Shown here: piece after piece, positions 8,669-18,030 of the stretch | Position numbering within the stretch: position 1 is the stretch's first letter | Layout of the letters: every line of letters starts with the position of its first letter | Assembly (NCBI GenBank): GCA_963795935.1 | Contig: CAWCJO010000004.1 | Coordinates: 1,054,001-1,118,000, forward strand | Direction of reading: 5' to 3' | Length of the DNA stretch: 64,000 nt | Source: JAICMB01 sp963795935 | Lineage (GTDB): Bacteria; Acidobacteriota; Terriglobia; Bryobacterales; Bryobacteraceae | The notes under the pieces: generated by a model | Seen by the model: the letters and a program-made list of their open reading frames with translations, nothing else | Databases searched by the model: none | What the model was told of the DNA's origin: nothing | Program-made: the position numbers and the translations under genes

Positions 8669-9760
8669 TTGCTACCCGAGCCGACAGCTACGGTTCATCC
8701 GTCCACGGCGGACGAATCCATCGCCGCCCTTCCGAACAGCGAGGCCGTTTTTCTGGCATGGGCAGGCGGCCGTCCGGCGTATCTCGCAAAGACCAGCATG
8801 CTGCAGCGCCGTCTAGGCCGCATCCTGCGCGCATCCGAAAGCGGCCGCTCGCTCACCCTGCGCAACGTATTCACGCGCATCGATTGTTGGCAAGCCGGAT
8901 CGAAGTTCGAATCCATGCTGCTGCATTACGCGCTCGCGAAGACGCATTTCCCCGACCAGTACCTCAAGTTGACGCGTTTGCGCTTGCCCTCATACGTACG
9001 GCTGGTGCTCTCGAATGAGTTTCCCCGCACCCAGATCACAACGCGTCTATCGGGCGCCGGATCGCTCTACTACGGCCCGTTCCGGACGCGCGCTTCCGCC
9101 GAGCAATTCGAGACTCGGCTTCTCGATCTGTTTCAAATCCGGCGCTGCCAGGAGAACCTCGACCCCGGCCCGCTTCATCCCGGCTGCATCTACGGCGAGA
9201 TGAATATGTGTCTGCGCCCCTGCCAGCAAGTGGTCACTGTGGAAGAGTACCGCGGCGAAGCGAACCGCGTGGCGTATTTTCTCGAGACCAGCGGCGCCGC
9301 CGCGCTCGCCGGAGCGGAAGCCGCGCGCGACCGCCTCAGCGAGGAAATGAACTTCGAGGATGCCGCGCGCCAGCACAAGCGCATCGAGCGCATCGAAGAA
9401 GTATTGGCGTTGCGCGACGACGTGGCCTGCGACATAGAGCGGTTGTACGCCATCGCGATTTCGAAATCCCGCGATCCCGGCGCAGTCGCATTATGGTTCT
9501 GTTGCCGCGGCTGGTGGCAGCCGCCGCTACGCTTCGAGCTGGCTTCCGACGTCTCGCTCGACCGCCGCTTGCGTGATTTAATTGCAAGCCTGCCTCCGGA
9601 GCAGGTCGCTGAGGGTAGCCGCGAGGAGCATCTGGCGTTGCTCGCGCGCTGGGCCTGGTCGAGCTGGCGCGACGGCGAATTGCTCTTCTTCGACGCGCTC
9701 GCGCACGCGCCGTACCGCAAGCTGGTCCGGGCCATCTCGAAAGTGCACAGCGCGGCTTGA
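8669..9760 (+). CDS. UvrC-like protein with degenerate GIY-YIG domain and no RNase H domain
   Basis: A 363-residue protein. Residues 25-50 resemble the start of a GIY-YIG nuclease (AVFLAWAGG ... AYLAKTSMLQRRLG), but the catalytic Tyr-Val-Gly is replaced by Tyr-Leu-Ala. Residues 160-185 hold four Cys (160, 173, 181, 185) spaced like the [4Fe-4S] ligands of UvrC, ending CLRPC. A UVR-type helical hairpin (EEMNFEDAARQHKRIERIEE) follows. UvrC is normally about 600 residues with an RNase H-like nuclease and HhH tail; both are absent. The TTG start abuts the previous stop. Likely a DNA-repair-related paralogue rather than the excinuclease itself. Confidence 0.75.
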   Translation: MLPEPTATVHPSTADESIAALPNSEAVFLAWAGGRPAYLAKTSMLQRRLGRILRASESGRSLTLRNVFTRIDCWQAGSKFESMLLHYALAKTHFPDQYLKLTRLRLPSYVRLVLSNEFPRTQITTRLSGAGSLYYGPFRTRASAEQFETRLLDLFQIRRCQENLDPGPLHPGCIYGEMNMCLRPCQQVVTVEEYRGEANRVAYFLETSGAAALAGAEAARDRLSEEMNFEDAARQHKRIERIEEVLALRDDVACDIERLYAIAISKSRDPGAVALWFCCRGWWQPPLRFELASDVSLDRRLRDLIASLPPEQVAEGSREEHLALLARWAWSSWRDGELLFFDALAHAPYRKLVRAISKVHSAA

Positions 9761-9803
9761 GCGCGCCCCCGTGTTACCATCGGCCTCAACCGGGAGCGCC
9801 CCC

Positions 9804-10730
9804 GTGCTGTATCGCAGTAAACTCGCTCTGCTTTTCACCTCGATTTTTTCTCTTGCCGCTTTCGCGCAATCATCCGATCCGCCGAGCCCGCATATTCGCG
9901 TCAACACCACGCTCGTGCTCGTCCCGGTAACCGTCACCGATGCCGCCAACAGATATGTGCTGGGTCTCGAAAAGGAAAATTTTCGCGTTTTCGAGGACAG
10001 CGCGGAACAAAAAATCAAGCAGTTCTCGGGCGAGGATGCGCCGTTGTCCGTCGGCCTGATCGTGGACACCAGCGGAAGCATCGGCGGCAAGCTCGATACT
10101 TCCCGCCAGGCCGTGATCCAGTTCCTGAAAACGATGGATGCCCGCGACGAAGCCTTTCTGGTCGAGTTCAACGACCGCGCCGAGTTGGTCGGGCCCCTCA
10201 CTCACGATCCCGATGAAATCGCGAACAAGCTGACCTCCGCCAAGGCCGGGGGGACGACCGCGTTGTTCGACGCCCTCTACGTCGGTCTGAAAGAAATGAA
10301 AAAGGCCGCCAATCCGCGCAAGACGCTGCTCGTAATTTCCGATGGCGGCGACAACAACAGCGTGTTCAGCGCCAAGGAAATTCTCAATCTGGTGCGCCAG
10401 GCCGACGTGCAGATTTATGCCATGGGCGTATTCGAGCCGTATGCTCCGCTCGGCTTGACCACCGCGGAATTGGCGGGACCCCGGCTGCTCTCCGGTCTCG
10501 CCGAGCAGACCGGCGGCCGTTCGTTTGCGGCCTCAAAACTCGAGGAGCTGCCCGCCATCGCCGCCCGCATCGGCATCGAGCTGCGCAATCAATATGTGCT
10601 GGCGTATTCTCCCGCCAACCAGGCCAGGGACGGAAAATATCGCAAACTGGAGATCAAGCTCACCGAACCCGATGGCATGATAGGTTTGAAAGCGCGCTGG
10701 CGCACTGGCTACTACGCGACGGCCGAGTGA
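9804..10730 (+). CDS. Secreted VWA protein, VWFA-related Acidobacterial domain type
   Basis: GTG start with CGGGAG seven bases upstream, then a signal peptide (LALLFTSIFSLAAFAQ). A short domain with FRVFEDSAEQKIKQF precedes the VWA fold, whose metal site is DTSGSIG with the downstream Thr and Asp (GGTTALFDAL, VISDGGDNNS). It ends with LRNQYVLAYSPANQ and YRKLEIKL, features of TIGR03436 proteins. Role unknown; VWA domains bind proteins through a metal. The stop lies 4 nt from the convergent FecR gene. A second, similar gene is at 30594. Confidence 0.88.
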   Translation: MLYRSKLALLFTSIFSLAAFAQSSDPPSPHIRVNTTLVLVPVTVTDAANRYVLGLEKENFRVFEDSAEQKIKQFSGEDAPLSVGLIVDTSGSIGGKLDTSRQAVIQFLKTMDARDEAFLVEFNDRAELVGPLTHDPDEIANKLTSAKAGGTTALFDALYVGLKEMKKAANPRKTLLVISDGGDNNSVFSAKEILNLVRQADVQIYAMGVFEPYAPLGLTTAELAGPRLLSGLAEQTGGRSFAASKLEELPAIAARIGIELRNQYVLAYSPANQARDGKYRKLEIKLTEPDGMIGLKARWRTGYYATAE

Positions 10731-10734
10731 GCCA

Positions 10735-11721
10735 TCAGCGATGCCCGCCGGCGTGTCCGATCGGATGCGCCATGCCCCCGCCCATCGGCGCGTGATAGAT
10801 CGGGGCCGCAACGCGTGAAGGCGGCCGCCATGGCGCGGGAGCGTGATAGGTTCCGGTCCGAAGGGGCGAGATCGGACGGTAAACGTTGATCCCGCCGTAA
10901 CCCCGATATAGCGGAATGTAAGCATAAGGCAGAATCGATCCGCCATACAGCCCATACGGATTCGCAAGTCCCCAGGACGCCAGCGCCGCGCCCCCCAGGT
11001 CTCCCGCCGGCGGCAGCGAATACGGCGGAATCGAATAAGGATAGGCCCCGGAATCGTAAATACCCGCCTGCCCATTATCGAGCGCCGCCGTCATGTCGTC
11101 GCTCGCCGCCGCCGAAGCGTTGTTCGCGGCAATCGTGTCGCTGCGATCTTTCGCCCAGCGATCCAGCCCATCCTCCGTCTCGTTTTGAAATACGCGCGTC
11201 GTCAACGCCGGAGCAAACGGAAGCGCGTAATCTTCGTGTACCAGCACCGTCCGATTCGCGTACACAACCTGCGCCTCTCCCCGGTCCACCCTCAGTTCCG
11301 CCGGCGCGGAATTGAAACGATACTGTCCCGCTTTGTCGAGCTTGACCTGGTAACCCTTGAACGCAATCGTCAGCGGATAATCCCCGGCCGCATTCGAAGA
11401 GTCCAGCGAGGCCGACCCGCCCACGAACTCCACGCGCGTATCCGTAAGCCGGTTCGAGACCATCCGAATGGAGCTGTTTTGATCCACTCGCAGAAAAACG
11501 CCCGGAGTCAAAAGCACCTCCGCGCGCCCTTCATCGGTGCGCAACTCCGCCCCCGGCTTGATGTCGTAAAATCTCCCGAACTTTGGCTCCAGCCGCTGAC
11601 CGTCAACCGACACGGACCCCTCGAAATAATGAACAACTCCGGAATGAACCGACACAACGGATTGCGCCGAAAGCGAAAACGGAACCACGGCCAAGGAAAA
11701 CAAGACCCGGCGGCAAAACAT
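10735..11721 (-). CDS. Secreted FecR-domain protein
   Basis: A signal peptide (VLFSLAVVPFSLSAQ) is followed by a FecR-like beta domain with VHYFEGSVSVDGQRL, LRTDEGRAEVLLTPGVFLRV and QYRFNSAPAELRVDRGEAQV. FecR domains act in periplasmic sensing or as envelope proteins. The last 90 residues are low complexity, rich in Pro, Tyr and Gly, and finish with a His-rich tail. The ATG at 11719-11721 is chosen because it opens the signal peptide; the frame upstream belongs to a different remnant. Confidence 0.8.
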   Translation of the reverse strand: MFCRRVLFSLAVVPFSLSAQSVVSVHSGVVHYFEGSVSVDGQRLEPKFGRFYDIKPGAELRTDEGRAEVLLTPGVFLRVDQNSSIRMVSNRLTDTRVEFVGGSASLDSSNAAGDYPLTIAFKGYQVKLDKAGQYRFNSAPAELRVDRGEAQVVYANRTVLVHEDYALPFAPALTTRVFQNETEDGLDRWAKDRSDTIAANNASAAASDDMTAALDNGQAGIYDSGAYPYSIPPYSLPPAGDLGGAALASWGLANPYGLYGGSILPYAYIPLYRGYGGINVYRPISPLRTGTYHAPAPWRPPSRVAAPIYHAPMGGGMAHPIGHAGGHR

Positions 11722-11747
11722 AACAACCCCCGTATCAGAATCGATCC

Positions 11748-11928
11748 TTACGAAACCGTTGTCAAGCGGGACTTGCTGCCGGCCTTCGATCGGACAAAGT
11801 GAACACTCTCGTGCTCTCCCAACAACTGCCGCCAGATCAGCCATGTATTCAGCTAATCGACCCATCGGAATCGCCTCTGGACTATGCGCATCAATTCGAA
11901 GTTCGTATTCACGTCGCTTCCGAGCCAT
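11748..11928 (-). pseudogene. Truncated fragment of a conserved hypothetical protein
   Basis: ATG with GAGGGGAG upstream, then MARKRREYELRIDAHSPE and IPMGRLAEYMADLAAV, the N-terminus of a widespread unnamed family. After a one-base shift it reads GEHESVHFVRSKAGSKSRL and stops. Only about 60 residues remain, much shorter than its relatives, and the next gene begins immediately downstream. Confidence 0.5.
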
Positions 11929-12017
11929 CACTCCCCTCATTGCGAGCGCCGAACCCACTAGACGATTGGCCAAAATTTTGCGGGCTGTGAGAAAATTCCC
12001 GGTCCTTTCCCTTTCTA

Positions 12018-12161
12018 CTTTGTGTTTCCACTGGGGACAACGTCGAGGAGGTCCAGGCTCAGATCCGGGAAGCAATCGCCCTCGACATTCGGGGCATGCG
12101 GGAGGATGGAGAACCCGTGCCAGAGCCGGTGGCCCATGTCGGCCATGCGGAGGTTGCGTGA
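12018..12161 (+). pseudogene. HicB-type antitoxin C-terminal remnant
   Basis: Forty-seven codons read TGDNVEEVQAQIREAIALD then GMREDGEPVPEP, the C-terminal helix and tail of HicB antitoxins, ending at TGA. No N-terminal half or start codon is found in frame, and no HicA toxin is adjacent. A deletion product. Confidence 0.55.
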
Positions 12162-12210
12162 AAGTCTTCGTGCTCGGAGGAGGCGCTGAAGCGGGCGCGC
12201 TTCTGTCGAG

Positions 12211-13851
12211 TTAATTGCCCGCAGTGGACGTCACACCGCCCGATCCATTCTCGCGATTGCGCCGCGGCTGCGCTTTGGGAAGCGGTTTGCGAGGCAGCAT
12301 TTCTGGCCTCGCCGCCGTGTTATACGCGAACGACGCCATGATCGCCGAGGACTGCATAAGATCGCCCGGCTGGACGTGATCGTAGAGATCCATGTTCGAA
12401 TGGTGCGTTCGCGTGCTGTATTCCATCGGGTCCTGGATGAACTGGAAAGCGGGGATGCCCACGGCGTCGAACGAAACGTGGTCCGTGCTCCCGGTGTTGC
12501 GGATCGTCAGCGTCGTCGCGCCCAGGTCCTTGAACGGCGCCAGCCACGCCTCGAAGATGGGCCGCGCCATGTCGTTGCCCTGCAGGAAAATGCCGCGGAT
12601 CTTGCCCGTGCCGTTATCCAGATTGAAATAAGCCGAAATCTTGCCGTGCTCCGCCGTCGGCTTCATCGTCTCCGGATCCGCGAAGTGCTCTTTGACATAG
12701 GCCTTCGATCCCAGCAGCCCCTCTTCCTCGCCGCCCCACAATGCAATCCGCACCGTGCGGTCCATCTTGAGGTCGAGCGCCTTCAGGATTCGAACGGCTT
12801 CCATCGCCACCGCGCTGCCCGCCGCGTTGTCCGTCGCTCCGGTGCCGCCGTGCCAGGAATCGAAATGTCCGCCGATCATCACGATTTCGTCCTTCTTCGC
12901 GTTGCCTGGAATCTCTCCCGTGATGTTGAATGAGTCCTGACTCCGATCCATGATCTGGTTCTGAATGTTGAAGGAAAGCTTTACCGGAATGTCGTGCTGC
13001 ATGAGCCGCGCAATGCGGTTGTAGTGCTCCGGCGTGATGGCCACGGCGGCGATCGCGAGCGGCTTCTTCGGATCGTAGGCGCCGCCCGAGGAAGCAAACA
13101 CCGTACCGCCGTCGCCGTTATAGCCGTAGGAAAGCTGCACCAGCGCGCCTTCACTCTTGAAAAATTCCGCGATCTTCTCCTGCAGCTTGCGCCGCTCCGC
13201 CATGGCCTTGCGCCGTTCCTCCGGGGTCATGTTCGGATCGATTCCCGGAAAGTTGCCCCGGCGCGGACCCAAAGCGCTGGGACCGGGAATCTGCGCTTCC
13301 GCCTCCGCCGCCAGCTCTTCGTTGGTGTAGCGCCGGCCGAGCGGCCTCGTCACGAACCCGATCTCCTTGGCGGGCTGCGTCATCACGATCTTGCCCTTCA
13401 GCTTGCCCTTATACTTATCGAAATCGGCTTCCGCGCGGATGTTCACCAGGATCGGTTCGCCTGTCACCATCCCGTCCGTGCTTGCCGTCCAAGCCAGCGG
13501 CACGCCGATCATCGGCGCATACTGAGGCTCCACCATCGCGGCTTCGAAATGTTCGTTCTGCCATCCCCTGCCGAAGGGGCCCCATTTCTCTTCGCGCACA
13601 TTCACCAAACCGTACTCCTTCAATCGCGCCACCGCCCAATCGCCCGCCGCCTTGAAGTTCGGCGATCCGGTAAGCCGCGGACCGTATACGTCGGTCAGGT
13701 AAAACATGTCGTCCATGACCTTGGAGTGCTCGAAAGCTTCCGCCTTGATGCGGTGAATCACCGCCAAATCGACGTTCTCGGCCGCAAACAATAGGATGGG
13801 AACGACGGCCGCGGCGGCCACCGTCAAGTAAAGAGCGCGTCTCCGCAACAT
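12211..13851 (-). CDS. Secreted M28-family metallopeptidase with PA domain
   Basis: 546 residues. A signal peptide (LYLTVAAAAVVPILLFAAEN) leads to an N-terminal region with a PA-like insert (ILVNIRAEADFDKYKGKLKG, IVMTQPA). The catalytic half has the M28 zinc ligands: HFDSWHGGTGATDNAAG (His, Asp), GGEEEGLLGS (catalytic Glu and ligand Glu), FNLDNGTG and the final His in THHSNMDLYD. It is a co-catalytic di-zinc aminopeptidase or carboxypeptidase in the periplasm or outside the cell. The ATG at 13849-13851 opens the signal peptide. Confidence 0.92.
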   Translation of the reverse strand: MLRRRALYLTVAAAAVVPILLFAAENVDLAVIHRIKAEAFEHSKVMDDMFYLTDVYGPRLTGSPNFKAAGDWAVARLKEYGLVNVREEKWGPFGRGWQNEHFEAAMVEPQYAPMIGVPLAWTASTDGMVTGEPILVNIRAEADFDKYKGKLKGKIVMTQPAKEIGFVTRPLGRRYTNEELAAEAEAQIPGPSALGPRRGNFPGIDPNMTPEERRKAMAERRKLQEKIAEFFKSEGALVQLSYGYNGDGGTVFASSGGAYDPKKPLAIAAVAITPEHYNRIARLMQHDIPVKLSFNIQNQIMDRSQDSFNITGEIPGNAKKDEIVMIGGHFDSWHGGTGATDNAAGSAVAMEAVRILKALDLKMDRTVRIALWGGEEEGLLGSKAYVKEHFADPETMKPTAEHGKISAYFNLDNGTGKIRGIFLQGNDMARPIFEAWLAPFKDLGATTLTIRNTGSTDHVSFDAVGIPAFQFIQDPMEYSTRTHHSNMDLYDHVQPGDLMQSSAIMASFAYNTAARPEMLPRKPLPKAQPRRNRENGSGGVTSTAGN

Positions 13852-14196
13852 AGGAGTGAGCGTAACATGCGGACGAATGGGCGCGTATTTGGCCGCGCGC
13901 TGCAACTCCTGCGAGCGGGCCTTGGACGGACCGGCGGGAGCGCGGACCGCACTGTCGAAGTTATCGCAAAAAGCGCGCCCTCCCGATGGCGCGCAACTCC
14001 GATACCATCCTTGCGCGGGCACCCACGCCGCCGGCCAATCGGGCGTGATCCGCCCTCGATAACACGAGCACCCGCGAAAAGGATCTCAGCCGCGACGGCC
14101 CGCACGACCCGACTGAGCGGCCCTTTCGAGGGCTCCCCGGGGCCCGCTTTATGCTATATTCTGCCTTTCAGCCGCTACAAACCACAAGGAAGTTGG

Positions 14197-15654
14197 ATGA
14201 ATCTCTTCACGAAAAAGCCGCTTGAACGGCTGCTGGCCGAATCGGAAGGCATCGGCGAGAAAGGCGGCGGCCTGAAACGGACCCTGAGCGCCACGTCGCT
14301 GGTGGCCCTCGGGGTCGGCGCCATTATCGGAGCCGGGATCTTCACGTTGACCGGCGTTGCCGCCGCCACTCACGCGGGTCCCGCGCTGGTCTATTCCTTC
14401 ATTTTGGCGGCCATCGGATGCACCTTCGCCGGTTTCTGTTATAGCGAGTTTTCGACCATGATTCCGATCGCCGGCAGCGCTTATACGTATGCCTACGCAA
14501 CCATGGGCGAATTGCTGGCCTGGATCATCGGCTGGGCTCTGGTATTGGAATATGCCGTGGGCGCGGCAACCGTGGCCGTGAGCTGGTCGGCAACGATCGC
14601 ATCGATCCTGGCCGACTTCAACGTCAGAATTCCTCAGGCGCTGCTGGCGTCGCCTTTTGACAAAATGCCGGGCACGATCAACCTGCTGGCCGTGGTGGTC
14701 GTGGTGTTGATCTCGACCATTCTGATTATCGGCGTGCAGGAGTCGGCGCGATTCAACTCCGTCATTGTCTTTATCAAGGTCGGCGTGGTGATTTTATTTA
14801 TCATCGTCGGCTATTTCTATATCAATAAGGCCAACTACACGCCCTTCGTGCCGCCCAATACCACGGGCGAATTCGGCGTGTTCGGCTGGACCGGGGTGCT
14901 GGCCGGCGCGGGTCAGATTTTCTTCGCCTATATCGGATTCGACGCAGTCTCGACCGCCGCGCAGGAGGCCAAAAATCCGAAGCGCGACATGCCCATCGGC
15001 ATCATCGGTTCACTCGCGATCTGCACCGTGCTCTACATTCTTTACTCGATGGTGCTGACCGGCGTCGTAAATTACAAGGACTTGAATGTGGCCGCTCCTC
15101 TGGCGGTCGCGGTCGATCGCATGAACGGCGTGCCTTGGATCGGCAAGCTGATGAAAGTCGGCTCCCTTCTCGGACTCACCAGCGTGATTCTGGTCATGCT
15201 GCTGGGCCAATCGCGCGTGTTCTATTCCATGTCGCGCGACGGGTTGCTGCCGAGGCTATTCGCCGACGTGCACCCCAGGTTTCACACTCCCTGGCGCTCC
15301 AATCTGTTATTGATGGTCTTCGTCTCCTTGGGGGCGGCGCTCACGCCCATCGCGCAGCTCGGCAATCTCACCAGCATCGGAACGCTGTTCGCGTTTGTGC
15401 TGGTCTGTATCGGCGTTATCATTATGCGCAAGACCGATCCGAACCTGCCGCGCCCCTTCCGCACTCCCTGGGTCCCGACGCTGCCGATCCTGGGCGTGCT
15501 GATTAATTTTTTGTTGATGCTGGGGTTGGGATCGCTCACCTGGACCGCATTCGTAACCTGGATGGTCATTGGACTTTGCGTCTATTTCAGCTACAGCCGT
15601 TTTCATAGTCATCTACTGAATCGCGGAACGGCCCCCGCCGGCGCTCTACGCTGA
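14197..15654 (+). CDS. APC-family amino acid permease
   Basis: 485 residues with 12 predicted helices. The N-terminal tail contains LKRTLSATSLVALGVGAIIG then AGIFTLTG, the first-helix substrate motif of the APC superfamily, and the protein has SYEFSTMIP-like and FFAYIGFDAVSTAAQEAKNP motifs typical of YfnA/CAT-type cationic amino-acid transporters. It imports an amino acid with protons. AAGGA lies six bases before the ATG. It stands alone, divergent from the M28 peptidase. Confidence 0.93.
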   Translation: MNLFTKKPLERLLAESEGIGEKGGGLKRTLSATSLVALGVGAIIGAGIFTLTGVAAATHAGPALVYSFILAAIGCTFAGFCYSEFSTMIPIAGSAYTYAYATMGELLAWIIGWALVLEYAVGAATVAVSWSATIASILADFNVRIPQALLASPFDKMPGTINLLAVVVVVLISTILIIGVQESARFNSVIVFIKVGVVILFIIVGYFYINKANYTPFVPPNTTGEFGVFGWTGVLAGAGQIFFAYIGFDAVSTAAQEAKNPKRDMPIGIIGSLAICTVLYILYSMVLTGVVNYKDLNVAAPLAVAVDRMNGVPWIGKLMKVGSLLGLTSVILVMLLGQSRVFYSMSRDGLLPRLFADVHPRFHTPWRSNLLLMVFVSLGAALTPIAQLGNLTSIGTLFAFVLVCIGVIIMRKTDPNLPRPFRTPWVPTLPILGVLINFLLMLGLGSLTWTAFVTWMVIGLCVYFSYSRFHSHLLNRGTAPAGALR

Positions 15655-15669
15655 TCTTGCCGCGACGCC

Positions 15670-16058
15670 TCGCGCGGCCAGTTCCGCTTCTACTTGTACC
15701 GGCTCGCAACCACCAACGCCGCCGTGGCCGAGGCGCTCTTATACTTCGGGCGAGATAATGAACCTTTTTTCGATCTCTATATAAGGCGTTCGAGGTCGTG
15801 AGGGATACCGCCGGCGGACAGAAACGATCGGAAGCACTCGGCTTGGCATCTTTGGAAGACTGCGAACGGTTTACGCGAAGCGCTAATGATCCTGCCATCT
15901 CCGGGGTATTCGCGCGACACTCGCAGAAGGCCACTGCTCCGATTGCGGACCCCATGAATGAGCATCACGCCCGCGAGTTCGTGAGGGCACTTCTCAGGCG
16001 GTGGATCGACCATCTCTCGGAACAGGCAGAGATCAAGATTGCGCAGGACGGAGCGTAA
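15670..16058 (+). pseudogene. C-terminal fragment of an unnamed conserved protein
   Basis: In one frame the sequence reads FYLYRLATTNAAVAEALLYF then GRDNEPFFDLY; a two-base shift near 15780 gives KAFEVVRDTAGGQ, LEDCERFTRSANDPA, FARHSQ and MNEHHAREFVRALLRRWIDH. Together these resemble the tail of a family of uncharacterised proteins with a conserved RFTxxAN...RH motif. No start codon or N-terminal part is present after the permease stop. The region 16059-16412 has no supported gene. Confidence 0.4.
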
Positions 16059-16412
16059 TCGGCATCTCAGTCCAGGTGCCAAATTTTGGGAGACTCGTTC
16101 GAGGAAGTATCGGCTCTATTTCCGCTCCATTAATTAATGCGGGATACCACGCACGCTAGCAGGGGAGGATCTCCGAATGGAAGGATCTGCGAGGCAATAC
16201 GCACGAGATAACACTGGTTGTCTCTTAGACCTCGCAATCAGGCGGTTGGTCCGCGTGATGCGCGCTCGGCGGCCCGGGCGTCCGCGGACAGAAGTGACCC
16301 GGTTGCCGTTGTGCGTTAAACGGATCATGACAGACACGGCCGACACGCGCGCGAGCGCCGCAAAGACCTTCAAGCCATTAAGATTGCTCTTTTCGTGAGA
16401 TAATTTGTCGCG

Positions 16413-17015
16413 ATGGAGCCGCACGGAACAAACGACACAGAGCTAGCCAGTGGGTTCAGTGTAGCCGATTGCAACAGAGCTATAGCCGAAAAAGATCGCG
16501 AGGCGATTGCGAAGGCAATTCACCTTCGCTTCACGGAGCGCTACATCTCACCGATTTCGGATGATCCGAAGGAGCGGCATGGCTTTTCGATCATGGCAAT
16601 ATGCTGTCTGATGATCGAGGCGCTAGAGTCGTTCCACCAGGGATGGACGAGCACTAACGACAAACCGAAGGAAGCTTTTGAGGAATTTTTTAAGCGCGAA
16701 CCGGCATTCATGGAACTCCGTGGCTTTGAGCGCTATTTCTATAAGAACGTCCGCTGCGGCATTCTTCATCAGGGCGAAACCTACAACGGATGGAAAATCA
16801 TCCGGAAGGGGCCGCTATTTAACCAGTCAACACGCACCCTCAACGCCGTGAAATTTCTATCTGCGATGAAGAAGATCTTGGACGACTTCTGCGACGAACT
16901 CGAGAAAGCAGAATGGGGGTCAACCGAATGGCGGAACGTTATAAAGAAAATGGAGGCGCTATGCCGAAACTGCGAGATCCAGAACCCTAAGAACTGCCGA
17001 TCAGCACGCCCGTAA
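16413..17015 (+). CDS. HEPN-like protein of unknown function
   Basis: A 200-residue, mostly helical protein with visibly lower GC than its neighbours. The segment FERYFYKNVRCGILHQGET contains Arg-x4-His, the HEPN RNase-type signature, within a helix pattern like that of standalone HEPN proteins. No partner antitoxin or nucleotidyltransferase is next to it. It could be a toxin-like RNase, part of a defence system that has been lost, or an unrelated helical protein. Its 3' end overlaps the convergent mbfA gene by 29 nt. Confidence 0.55.
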   Translation: MEPHGTNDTELASGFSVADCNRAIAEKDREAIAKAIHLRFTERYISPISDDPKERHGFSIMAICCLMIEALESFHQGWTSTNDKPKEAFEEFFKREPAFMELRGFERYFYKNVRCGILHQGETYNGWKIIRKGPLFNQSTRTLNAVKFLSAMKKILDDFCDELEKAEWGSTEWRNVIKKMEALCRNCEIQNPKNCRSARP

Positions 17016-17943
17016 TGAACACCAGCGCGCCGCCCAGGCCCACCTGCAGCGCGGCGGAGAGCGGCGGCGTCTCCATATAGCGGTGCCGTATCCACGTTAT
17101 GACGCCCAACTCCACGATCACGACCAGCACGGCCGCTATCATGGCGATCTGAAAATCGGAGATCAAAAATGGAATCGTGTGGCCGATGCCTCCTAACGCC
17201 GTCATCGCCCCGCAAATAAACCCGCGCACCCAGGGATGCCCTCGCCCCGTCAGGCTGCCGTCGTCCGACAGAGCTTCCGCAAACCCCATGCTGATGCCCG
17301 CGCCGAGCGAAGCGGCTAACCCCACGACAAACGCATCCCAACTCTTGTGCGTCGCCAGCGCGGCGGCGAACACCGGCGCCAGCGTGGAGACGGACCCGTC
17401 CATCAACCCGGCCAGCCCCGGCTGCACGATCTGAAGCACGAACAGACGACGGTTGGCTTCCTCCTCCTCGCGCTTGGCGTTTCCGTGCAGCTTCTCCCGT
17501 TCGAGCGCCCCCGCGCGCTCCTCGTGATAACGCTCCTCCTGCGCCAGATCGTCCAGCAGTTGCCGCACTCCGGCATCCTGCGCGCGCGCCGCGCCCCGCT
17601 CGTAAAAACGTCTGCTCTCCACCTCCATCGCGCTGGCCTGATCGCGCACGGTTTCAAGACCCAACGGCCGCACCTGCCAGACGGGGCGGCGCGTCACAAA
17701 TCCTTTCACGTCCTGGCGCCGGATGAGCGGAATATGCGGCCCGAATTTCTCTTGGAAAAGATCGATCAGGCGGCGGCGGTGTGTGGACTCCTCCTCGCGC
17801 ATGCCCTCAAACACGGCGGCGGATGAAGGAAAATCCTGCCGCAGCCCTTCCGCGTAGTCGGCGTAAACCCGCTCGTCCTCCTCCTCGAGCGAAATGGCGA
17901 GCGCAAGAATTTCACGTTCCGAAAGACTGTCGAAATTCCGCAT
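16987..17943 (-). CDS. mbfA: MbfA-type iron exporter (erythrin domain plus VIT1 transporter)
   Basis: 318 residues. The N-terminal half is a ferritin-like four-helix domain with paired di-iron ligands (EEEDERVYADYAEG, MREEESTHRRR, AMEVESRRFYE, QEERYHEER). The C-terminal half is a VIT1/CCC1 membrane domain (GLMDGSVSTLAPVFAAAL, FVVGLAASLGAGISMGF, GHTIPFLI). This combination is MbfA, which exports iron and protects against peroxide stress. The ATG at 17941-17943 is chosen to open the erythrin domain; the frame upstream overlaps the divergent modB. Confidence 0.9.
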   Translation of the reverse strand: MRNFDSLSEREILALAISLEEEDERVYADYAEGLRQDFPSSAAVFEGMREEESTHRRRLIDLFQEKFGPHIPLIRRQDVKGFVTRRPVWQVRPLGLETVRDQASAMEVESRRFYERGAARAQDAGVRQLLDDLAQEERYHEERAGALEREKLHGNAKREEEEANRRLFVLQIVQPGLAGLMDGSVSTLAPVFAAALATHKSWDAFVVGLAASLGAGISMGFAEALSDDGSLTGRGHPWVRGFICGAMTALGGIGHTIPFLISDFQIAMIAAVLVVIVELGVITWIRHRYMETPPLSAALQVGLGGALVFITGVLIGSS

Positions 17944-18030
17944 AATTGTTTTCAAGGTAGCAGGGCAGCGTGCGCGATCCAGGCGGCAACGCGCCCTCCG
18001 CGCGCGGCCTGATAGAATCGAGTTTCCTCC

